Shown here piece after piece: positions 7,909-14,502 of a stretch of DNA of 42,829 bases (the first letter of the stretch is position 1; every line of letters begins with the position of its first letter). The position numbers were made by a program, and so were the translations under genes. The DNA comes from a virus. The notes beneath the pieces are model-generated. The model had not been told where the DNA came from. It did no database searches and worked only from the letters and a program-made list of their open reading frames with translations. The stretch is from the IMG/VR virus record IMGVR_UViG_3300033553_000698, positions 1 to 42,829 of that record; one strand, 5' to 3'.

Positions 7909-7915
7909 ATCTTAG
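7908..7915 (+). promoter_or_regulatory. Candidate host-type -7 element for the structured RNA
   Basis: TATCTTAG fits the Bacteroidota -7 pattern TAnnTTTG with one mismatch. Transcription would begin five to seven bases on, at about 7920, which is the first base of the long stem. No good TTTG -33 element was seen, so this is moderate. Confidence 0.4.
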
Positions 7916-7919
7916 CAAC

Positions 7920-8027
7920 GCGAAACATTTTAATGAGTACAAAAGGCAGGAAGATTCCACCCACGTAGGTACAGGTTTTTCCTGTATTTTGTCTTTTGTA
8001 CAAAATGTTTCGCCACCTTACGTGGGT
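7920..8027 (+). ncRNA. Structured, possibly pseudoknotted RNA element
   Basis: Three nested stems are visible: GCGAAACATTTT (7920-7931) with AAAATGTTTCGC (8002-8013), 12 pairs; GTACAAAAG (7937-7945) with CTTTTGTAC (7993-8001), 9 pairs; CAGGAA (7947-7952) with TTCCTG (7979-7984), 6 pairs. The apical loop carries ACCCACGTAGGT (7959-7970), which is complementary to ACCTTACGTGGGT (8015-8027) apart from one extra T. That gives either a pseudoknot or a rival hairpin followed by CTTTT. The element is the leader of the gene at 8046. It could be a riboregulator, a free small RNA or a DNA-level recombination site; it matches no RNA family known to me. Confidence 0.68.
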
Positions 8028-8045
8028 CTTTTAAAACAGAATCTT

Positions 8046-8324
8046 ATGTTAGACACTACTCCTCAAATTACCCAATTCTTAAAAGAGAATTTTAAGCCTT
8101 CTAACTTACTCGAGGCTACTCACAAAATAACTACACACCAGCTGTTAAATTTGCTATTTAATGTGTTTCCAAAAGGTTCTGTCGATGATTATGATTTATA
8201 TCAAATTTTAATATCTTTACAGTACACGCCATTTAGAAATACAATTGAAATTAAAAATTTAGAAACCGAGGAAATAATTAACGAATTATCTTTAGTTTGG
8301 TGTTTGGAAGAATTAGGAACTTAA
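8046..8324 (+). CDS. Hypothetical 92-aa protein behind the structured leader
   Basis: 92 aa from ATG 8046. An upstream extension of the frame starts inside the terminator at 7893 and crosses the RNA stems, so it is not credible as the start. The protein is helical with a Thr- and Leu-rich first half (TPQITQFLKENFKPSNLLEA in part) and an acidic end. No family was recognised. It begins the run of four tightly spaced small genes up to 9278, and its expression should depend on the RNA element before it. Confidence 0.6.
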   Translation: MLDTTPQITQFLKENFKPSNLLEATHKITTHQLLNLLFNVFPKGSVDDYDLYQILISLQYTPFRNTIEIKNLETEEIINELSLVWCLEELGT

Positions 8325-8334
8325 TTTAAAAATA

Positions 8335-8571
8335 ATGAAACCAGCAGAAAAGGCAAAAAAATTAGTATATGAGTTTTATAAACTTACATTACCAAAAAAT
8401 AATTTAGAAAGAATATTAGTTGATGAAAATTTAGCAAAAGAATCAGCATTGATTTGTGTAAATGAAATAATAGGTTTAGGATTTTTAACTAATGGAACTG
8501 ACCATGAAAGAATACAAGAAAGCCAAGTTTATTATTGGAAGGAAGTAATTAAAGAAATTGAAAAACTTTAG
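8335..8571 (+). CDS. Small conserved phage protein
   Basis: 78 aa. AKKLVYEFYKL near the start, AKESALICVNEIIG in the middle and YYWKEVIKEIEKL at the end form a three-helix pattern that recurs in many Bacteroidota phages and prophages, where it is always of unknown function. Spacing of 10 bases from the previous gene and 3 to the next shows one operon. Confidence 0.68.
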   Translation: MKPAEKAKKLVYEFYKLTLPKNNLERILVDENLAKESALICVNEIIGLGFLTNGTDHERIQESQVYYWKEVIKEIEKL

Positions 8572-8574
8572 GAT

Positions 8575-8991
8575 ATGGGAAATGTAAATTTTAGTATTGA
8601 ATATTCTATAGACAGCATTGGTTTTATTCTTAATCAAGTAAATATGGCAATTGAAGAAGTCTATGAACTTGGTTTTAGACATGAAGAAATCAAAATTTCT
8701 ATGCCAACTTACTTTAAAGAAATGTTAGTAGAGTACAATCGAAGGGAATTTAATAATTTCATTACTTCTGATCATATGCTCTTTGGCTGCAAAATAGTAC
8801 CTGCTTATGAAAATAAAATTGTGATTTTTCACGAAGATATGCCAAAGCTTAATGATAAAATATATAAGGTTATCCCTTTAATTGTTTCAACTGAAAAATC
8901 TAAAAAACTTGGTGGATACTCAATTAAGTTTGATACTTTAGAAGATAACGAAAAACATTTCTATACAGGAACTATTTCAACAGAAGAATAA
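8575..8991 (+). CDS. Hypothetical accessory protein
   Basis: 138 aa, alpha/beta. Residues 60-85 read FITSDHMLFGCKIVPAYENK, a Cys-containing strand and turn of the kind seen in small phage proteins of unknown role, followed by IVIFHEDMPK. No catalytic motif. Three bases after the previous stop, two before the next start. Confidence 0.6.
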   Translation: MGNVNFSIEYSIDSIGFILNQVNMAIEEVYELGFRHEEIKISMPTYFKEMLVEYNRREFNNFITSDHMLFGCKIVPAYENKIVIFHEDMPKLNDKIYKVIPLIVSTEKSKKLGGYSIKFDTLEDNEKHFYTGTISTEE

Positions 8992-8993
8992 TT

Positions 8994-9278
8994 ATGGAAA
9001 AATCATTTAATCACAAATTAACCTTTTCAAACGGAGGTATAATTTTTAGTTGTTTTGTTGAAGAAAAAGATTTTTTTAAAGCCAATTCACCAATACCGGA
9101 ACAACTAGTTATTAGGTCATTTTCTGAAATTTTAATTGATGCCGATAATGCCGAAACACAAAAAGATTTAGAATTCTATTATCATGAATTTATGATGAAT
9201 AGAAAAAAGTATCCTTTAATTTATAAACGCTTCGCTGAAGAGCATTTTAACAAACTTTCTTTAAAATTCACAAAGTAA
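8994..9278 (+). CDS. Hypothetical 94-aa protein
   Basis: Last gene of the accessory run. N-terminal strands (NHKLTFSNGGIIFSCFVEE) and a helical C-terminal half rich in Tyr, Phe and Lys. No family recognised. A late promoter for the terminase operon starts 17 bases after its stop. Confidence 0.58.
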   Translation: MEKSFNHKLTFSNGGIIFSCFVEEKDFFKANSPIPEQLVIRSFSEILIDADNAETQKDLEFYYHEFMMNRKKYPLIYKRFAEEHFNKLSLKFTK

Positions 9279-9294
9279 CTACGCCCTTTTTTTC

Positions 9295-9330
9295 TGTCCT
9301 ATTTTAAGGGTTTGACAATTGTCATTTTTA
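9295..9330 (+). promoter_or_regulatory. Phage late promoter, copy 3 (terminase operon)
   Basis: TGTCCTATTTT at 9295-9305 and CATTTTTA at 9323-9330 with the fixed 28-base offset. A GACAATTGTC palindrome lies at the spacer end, like the ACAATTGT at copy 2. Confidence 0.66.
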
Positions 9331-9349
9331 CAGTACTAAAAATGAAACT

Positions 9350-9949
9350 ATGTCTAACCTACCGCAAATTAACCTAAACGACACAACGTTTGATAAAATT
9401 TGGGCTTACTATAAACACCCCGGTAATATTGTTTTAACCGACAAACAGAAAGAAATTAAAGAACGTTGGTTGTCTCTTTTTTCGCTTCGTTTAAACTTCC
9501 ATTCTCGCCTACAGGCAATTAACGCTTATATTGAGCAATGGAAACAAAAAGATGTTGAAATTAGTCTTTCCCAAGCTTACAAAGATTATTCGGCTGCTGA
9601 AAGGTTGTTCGGTGATATACATAAAGCCGACAGGCAAGCCAGCTTGGTTATTTTAGCCGAATATGCCCATAAAAACTTACTGCTTGCTTTTAAACAGAAA
9701 AATTCTTTAGCAATTTCTGCGGCACTTACCAAATTAGAAAAATACTTAGAAATTGATAGAGTTGACGCTATTAATTTCAATCCGGCCAAATTAGAAGACA
9801 AACCCGATAAGTACAGCGTGCCAAAAATAGTGATGGAAGCAATTGCCGAACATTTTGGAACAGGCAGTATTGATTTCAACAATTTTGAAATTGAGGATAT
9901 TGAATCTGAAGAAATAGAGGAAACGGAAGATGAAGAAACGGAAGATTAG
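9350..9949 (+). CDS. Probable terminase small subunit
   Basis: 199 aa just upstream of and overlapping the large terminase by 20 bases. It begins with a helical region (TFDKIWAYYKHPG, then LTDKQKEIKERWLSLFSLRL) in place of a classic HTH, then a helical middle of about 80 residues suited to oligomerisation, and a very acidic tail (EIEDIESEEIEETEDEE). Small terminases vary widely and this call is mostly by gene order. The role would be to recognise the packaging site and to feed DNA to the motor. Confidence 0.62.
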   Translation: MSNLPQINLNDTTFDKIWAYYKHPGNIVLTDKQKEIKERWLSLFSLRLNFHSRLQAINAYIEQWKQKDVEISLSQAYKDYSAAERLFGDIHKADRQASLVILAEYAHKNLLLAFKQKNSLAISAALTKLEKYLEIDRVDAINFNPAKLEDKPDKYSVPKIVMEAIAEHFGTGSIDFNNFEIEDIESEEIEETEDEETED

Positions 9950-11462
9950 TAAGTATCGTGAAATTGTGCTGAATGCCATTCAATTAATGGCTTTTTTAGC
10001 TGTTACAGTTTTTGGGAAAACGAAGATATTTCTTGAATGGGGGCGTGGAACCGGTAAGTCTTTTATCCTTGCCTTTTTTATGAAGAAAATGGTAAAGCAA
10101 ATGCCAGGAGCGGCATTTTCTTTGGTTGGCTGTACATATCAGCAAATATTGGCAAAAACATTGCCCAGCACAAAAGAAGGATTGGAAGTTTTAGGAATTT
10201 ATCAGGATGTTGATTATGTAGTTGGAAAATGCGGTGATAAATATGGTTTTGCTATGCCAATTCAATCACCGGATAGTTGGAAAAATATCATTCATTTTTC
10301 AAATGGATGTATATTTCAATTGGTAGGTTTAGACAATCCTAACAGTGGTAGGGGTTTGAATATCTTTGGATTTTTAAATGATGAAGCAGGATTATCTGAT
10401 GAAGTAAGGTTGTACAACAATGTTAAAACTACAAATAGAGCAAAGTCTAAAAGGTTTCCAAAAGCTACATTGCTTGGTTGTGAAATTTATGCTTCATCAA
10501 CTCCCTTAACCAAAAAAGGCCGTTGGTTTACCGATATGGAAGCCAAGATTAAAAACAAGGAATTAAAACGATCTGAAAAATACATTTATTTAAAGGCATC
10601 TGCATTAATAAATAAAATGAATTTGCGGCCTGAATGGTTCGACGAAATGAAGGATGAAGCGCCTTCAGACTTAATATACAATGCGGAAATATTAAACATC
10701 AGGCCCAAAGAAATATTGAACGGTTTTTATCCGCAATTTTCACCAAAGAATTTATATACAGATTATAATAACGATTATTTAGTTCCTTTAACAGAGGACT
10801 ATTCTAAGAGTGATTTGAATTGTAAACAGGATAACGATATTGATAAAGGCAAACGTTTGATATTGTCTATTGACTGGGGGCTATTCTTATCGGCTGTAAT
10901 CTCTCAGGACCTACAGACAGAATACAAAGTATTGAACGAATTCTTTAAGGAATCACCGGACATTATAGATGATTTAATCAATGAATTCTGTGACTATTAC
11001 GAGCCGCTGCCTAAAGAACAAAAACGATTGTATTTATACTATGGACACGATGGTAACAGACAGCGAGATAAAAGCAAGGAGACTTACGGTGATGAAGTTG
11101 TGCGCTTATTAAAAGGACGTGGATGGAATGTTGTAGACAAGTCTAAAGGAAAGCCTGCCGCACCTCATAACAGTAAGTACACGCTTATAAATTTGATGTT
11201 TAAGGCAGTATCTAAACGCTACAAACCTATCTCGATTAACGAACATAATTGTAAGAATCTTATTATCTCGCTCGAACGTGCTGAGGCCACTGACGGCAAG
11301 AATGGTATTGAAAAAATTAAGAAGGATGAAAAGAACGCGTCGATGAATCAGCAACATACCACTCACTTCTCTGATGCCTTTGATATTCCTATCTATGCTT
11401 TATTCAAACAATTATTGAAAGGAGACAAAGAACACTTCGATTTACACCCTCAAAAGGACTGA
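9930..11462 (+). CDS. terL: Terminase large subunit
   Basis: 510 aa packaging ATPase and nuclease. Walker A is WGRGTGKS (37-44); Walker B is GFLNDEAG with Asp151 and Glu152; the coupling motif is ASSTP at 188-192. The RNase H-like nuclease has Asp315 in ILSIDWG, Asp374 in YYGHDGN and Asp482/Asp485 in HFSDAFDIP. All key residues are present. It overlaps the small subunit gene, and 289 non-coding bases follow. The active-site set supports headful or cos cutting; the sequence alone does not say which. Confidence 0.95.
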   Translation: MKKRKISKYREIVLNAIQLMAFLAVTVFGKTKIFLEWGRGTGKSFILAFFMKKMVKQMPGAAFSLVGCTYQQILAKTLPSTKEGLEVLGIYQDVDYVVGKCGDKYGFAMPIQSPDSWKNIIHFSNGCIFQLVGLDNPNSGRGLNIFGFLNDEAGLSDEVRLYNNVKTTNRAKSKRFPKATLLGCEIYASSTPLTKKGRWFTDMEAKIKNKELKRSEKYIYLKASALINKMNLRPEWFDEMKDEAPSDLIYNAEILNIRPKEILNGFYPQFSPKNLYTDYNNDYLVPLTEDYSKSDLNCKQDNDIDKGKRLILSIDWGLFLSAVISQDLQTEYKVLNEFFKESPDIIDDLINEFCDYYEPLPKEQKRLYLYYGHDGNRQRDKSKETYGDEVVRLLKGRGWNVVDKSKGKPAAPHNSKYTLINLMFKAVSKRYKPISINEHNCKNLIISLERAEATDGKNGIEKIKKDEKNASMNQQHTTHFSDAFDIPIYALFKQLLKGDKEHFDLHPQKD

Positions 11463-11711
11463 TTTTCATATATCACTAATTTTTAAAAACAACAATTGTC
11501 AATTTTCAAAGGTGGGTGCGTGCCACATAGGAACAAAATAAGATTTTTCAGGGGGTTTTTTTCATTCAAAAAACTAATTACCAAATATTTAGCATTTTAA
11601 AAATGAGAATTTACACTACAAAATAATCATTTTAATATACTAAAGTATCTTTTCATTAACTCAAAACTGATTATTTCATTAAAAAAACAAAAGTTTTTCT
11701 CATTTTTTTTC
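11463..11711. other. Non-coding stretch after the terminase
   Basis: About 250 bases without a convincing gene. It has an ACAATTGTCA motif near 11492, a small GTGG/CCAC hairpin near 11510-11526 and a G-run with a T-run near 11556 (GGGGG then seven T), which may end transcription. A cos or pac site could lie here since terminase recognition sites are often near these genes, but I see no proof. Confidence 0.4.
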
Positions 11712-11747
11712 TGTCCTATTTTATGGCTACTCACAATAATACTTTAG
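11712..11747 (+). promoter_or_regulatory. Phage late promoter, copy 4 (portal and tail operon)
   Basis: TGTCCTATTTT at 11712-11722 and TACTTTAG at 11740-11747. The next gene starts 4 bases after the -7 element, so a leaderless or nearly leaderless mRNA is expected. Its -7 element is the same as in copy 5. Confidence 0.7.
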
Positions 11748-11751
11748 CTGT

Positions 11752-12090
11752 ATGGATACGGTAACATTAAGCGAGTGTTTAGAAATAATTAATATAAAAG
11801 ATAAGGCTGGAAAACCTTATCCATTCAATATTGATGTTTACTCACTTAATAAAAATTCAAAGTCTGGAGGGATTTTAAAAAGATATGAAAATGTGAAGTT
11901 GTACTCAAGAAAAAAAGGAAATAAATCTTTAGGCGCTTTAACTATTTCAGCTTCAACAATGGAAAAATCAAAAAGAAACCCTCAGCATATTAAAAACCGC
12001 ACTCGAAATATTGAATTTACTAATGGAGATATAAAAACTATCCATGTTAGATTAATTGATAGTGTTAACGGTAAAAAAATGGTTTACTAA
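11752..12090 (+). CDS. Hypothetical protein before the portal
   Basis: 112 aa, basic, beta-rich: residues 1-30 (TLSECLEIINIKDKAGKPYP) and a C-terminal strand pair. It has no known motif. It abuts the portal gene with no gap (portal ATG begins at the next base) and starts behind a late promoter, so it is a late protein of the head-packaging unit, maybe a small neck or portal accessory factor. Confidence 0.6.
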   Translation: MDTVTLSECLEIINIKDKAGKPYPFNIDVYSLNKNSKSGGILKRYENVKLYSRKKGNKSLGALTISASTMEKSKRNPQHIKNRTRNIEFTNGDIKTIHVRLIDSVNGKKMVY

Positions 12091-13455
12091 ATGAAAGAAA
12101 ACTTTGGAGATATAGGCATTATAGGCAACGGAAAAATAAAAGCTGTTGTAAGATTAAACCGTTCGGCTACAAATAGCACTTCAAAAGTTGTTGAGCCTAC
12201 AAAAGTTGTTGTTCATACCGAAACTAAAAAAGGTGTCATCGCTTCTTGGGGCACCAACAACAAACATCCGCAGGAACTTTTAGAATCCATTAGGAAAAAT
12301 GCCGCCACAACTTCAGGACTAAGCGCTGTTAGTCACAACCATTACGGCGGTGGCTTTTTATTATTTGAAGAAACATTTGTCGATGATGGAAACGGAAGTA
12401 CCAAAAGACAATTAATTCAAAAATCAATTAGGCAATATCCTGCAATAGATGCTTTTTTTAAACTAAGCAATATGAAACGGTTTCATAAAGAAACTGTTGT
12501 TGATTTAGAATATTTCGCCATTGGATTTCCAGAATACGTATTGTCAAACGATTATAACCTAATCAGTAAAGTAAAACGACAAAAAACAGCACATTGCCGT
12601 TTTGAGGTAATGGATGAAAAAGGTTTAATAAAAAACGTTTGGATTTCCACTAAATGGCATAAATCAGTCGATTTAGATTCTGTTTATGCCAATGATGTCC
12701 GCTTTATTTCACCCGACTGGAGCCCTGAAGAAGTTAAAGAATATTGCAAAAAATATAAAATTAAAAATTTCATTCGTCCAATATTCTATGCAATGTTGGA
12801 TGAAAGCTACTACCCAATTGCCACATGGCATTCCGCATATTACAGCAAATGGATTGACGTTGCAAACTCAATTCCTGAATTTAAAAAAGCATTGTTTGAA
12901 AATCAAATGAACATCAAATTTCATATTGAAATTGATGAAGAATATTTTCAAAATAAATACAAAGAAACTTGGGATGATTTTACTGATGACGAAAAAGAAA
13001 AAAAGAGACAATTATTTGTGCTTTTTATAGATGACAATTTAAGAGGTAACGCCAACGCCGCTACTTCTATTTGGTCAATGATCTATAAAGATGATGAAGG
13101 TAAACCAATATCCGGTTTAAAAATTACTGCAATTGATGACAAGTTAAAAGATGGTGCATTTTTGCCCGACGGTAAAGTGGCCGACGAGCAAATATTTTTG
13201 GCAATTGGTATAGATGCAACCGTATTAAGTGCCGGAACTCCCGGTATGGGTGCCGGTAGCGGAAGCGACAAAAGAGTTGCTTGGAATATCCTTTCAGCAC
13301 GTAGCAAACCAAAAAGAGAAACAACGCTCGAAGTTTTTGAATTTATTCAGCAATATAACAACTGGCCGCCTGAATTATTGGGCGCTTTTGAAGATACCCA
13401 ATTGCAAACATTAGACATTAACCCAACAGGTTCAAAAAAAGCTGCAAACGTATGA
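12091..13455 (+). CDS. Portal protein
   Basis: 454 aa, the DNA channel through which the terminase loads the head. It has the usual size and place (one gene after the large terminase) and a typical C-terminal part: AIGIDATVLSAGTPGMG followed by a Gly/Ser loop (GAGSGSDKRVAW) and a long helix RSKPKRETTLEVFEFIQQYN. N-terminal residues 60-120 contain NKHPQELLESIRKNAATTSG, typical of portal proteins of Bacteroidota phages. The final four bases overlap the next gene. Confidence 0.8.
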   Translation: MKENFGDIGIIGNGKIKAVVRLNRSATNSTSKVVEPTKVVVHTETKKGVIASWGTNNKHPQELLESIRKNAATTSGLSAVSHNHYGGGFLLFEETFVDDGNGSTKRQLIQKSIRQYPAIDAFFKLSNMKRFHKETVVDLEYFAIGFPEYVLSNDYNLISKVKRQKTAHCRFEVMDEKGLIKNVWISTKWHKSVDLDSVYANDVRFISPDWSPEEVKEYCKKYKIKNFIRPIFYAMLDESYYPIATWHSAYYSKWIDVANSIPEFKKALFENQMNIKFHIEIDEEYFQNKYKETWDDFTDDEKEKKRQLFVLFIDDNLRGNANAATSIWSMIYKDDEGKPISGLKITAIDDKLKDGAFLPDGKVADEQIFLAIGIDATVLSAGTPGMGAGSGSDKRVAWNILSARSKPKRETTLEVFEFIQQYNNWPPELLGAFEDTQLQTLDINPTGSKKAANV

Positions 13456-14396
13456 TCACAAAAACAATTACCGACATAACAAATTATGCCACTGTAGCCA
13501 GTAGTTTCACTTTTGAGAAGTTGAAACCCCATTTAAAGAGAGTTGCAACAAATGACATCTCTAAAAACATTAGTGATGCCGAATACACAAGGCTCGAAGC
13601 TTATGCCGATGCCGATGCCGTTGTTGTAAAAGCAATTGAAATAATAAAAGATGCCGAAATTAATTTAGCCTTGTTCAATTTTTTGCCGGTTGGTTCCATC
13701 CAAATTAATAGCGGTGGGGTTTCTGTTATAATTCCACAGGGTCAAACAGATGCAAATGAAAAAGATTTACGCGATGCTTTGCGCTATCATAAAAAATGCG
13801 GATTGCAAGCACTCGACCGCCTGCTTATGTTGTTTGAAGAAAACGAAGATAAATTTGCATTATGGAAAGCCTCAAAACAATACACAAAGTTTAAAAATCT
13901 CCTGGTTAATTCAACAGCAATTTTTAATGACAGCTATAATATTTTCGAAAGTCGCCAAACATTTTTATCCTTAGTGTCAGAAATTGAAACGGTTGAGTAC
14001 GAATTTATAATGCCTAGCATTACAAATGCCACTTTAACGCATTTAAAAACTACCGCCAGCAACGATGAAATTTTTAACCACGTAAAAAAATTAATTCAAA
14101 AATCTATCATTTTTTTCACAGTTTCCAAAACCTTGGGAAGTGGCTTGTATTACCAATCGGCCACAGGTTTCGAGTTACGATTCGATGTTCTGGACTACGA
14201 ACGCAAATTTGGAGATTCAAAAGAAATTTCATCACATATAAAAGCGCAAAAAAAACAAAAAGAAACCGAGGCAATACAGTTTTTAAAAATGGCAGTTGGT
14301 TTAATAAGAGCCAATCCATTGCTTTTTGCTTATGTAGCACCAACAATTGTTGAGCGCAATCCATTTATAGCAGGTAAATCAATTGTAGCATTATGA
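13452..14396 (+). CDS. Head-tail module protein (DUF6712-like)
   Basis: 314 aa, helical. It starts within the portal stop (ATGA overlap). Residues 25-75 have FEKLKPHLKRVA and DAEYTRLEAYADADAVVVKAI, and residues 95-130 DALRYHKKCGLQALDRLL, a layout I associate with the DUF6712 family of Bacteroidota phages; the C-terminus ends PTIVERNPFIAGKSIVAL. Place and size suit a head-tail connector or neck protein. The family name is from memory of the pattern and should be checked. Confidence 0.6.
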   Translation: MITKTITDITNYATVASSFTFEKLKPHLKRVATNDISKNISDAEYTRLEAYADADAVVVKAIEIIKDAEINLALFNFLPVGSIQINSGGVSVIIPQGQTDANEKDLRDALRYHKKCGLQALDRLLMLFEENEDKFALWKASKQYTKFKNLLVNSTAIFNDSYNIFESRQTFLSLVSEIETVEYEFIMPSITNATLTHLKTTASNDEIFNHVKKLIQKSIIFFTVSKTLGSGLYYQSATGFELRFDVLDYERKFGDSKEISSHIKAQKKQKETEAIQFLKMAVGLIRANPLLFAYVAPTIVERNPFIAGKSIVAL

Positions 14397-14500
14397 TAAC
14401 GGTGTACGCAAATATGGAATTAACAGTATTAAATAATTACAATGAATTATTTAATGAATTATTGCCGCATGATATTCCTATAACATTTATTAACATCTAG
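14393..14500 (+). CDS. Small 35-aa protein
   Basis: Begins in an ATGA overlap with the previous stop and ends two bases before the fibre gene, so it fills the gap exactly as a real gene would. It contains repeated Asn/Glu/Leu (NNYNELFNELLP). No family; it may be a translational link. Confidence 0.5.
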   Translation: MITVYANMELTVLNNYNELFNELLPHDIPITFINI

Positions 14501-14502
14501 TT

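Noticed and set aside
7893-8045. N-terminal extension of the gene at 8046 back to an ATG at 7893
   Set aside because: The start would be inside the loop of an intrinsic terminator, and the added residues would be coded by RNA stems.
11500-11530. cos or pac site after the terminase
   Set aside because: A small GTGG/CCAC hairpin and G-run are not enough; no paired R sites or sequence known to be cut were seen.
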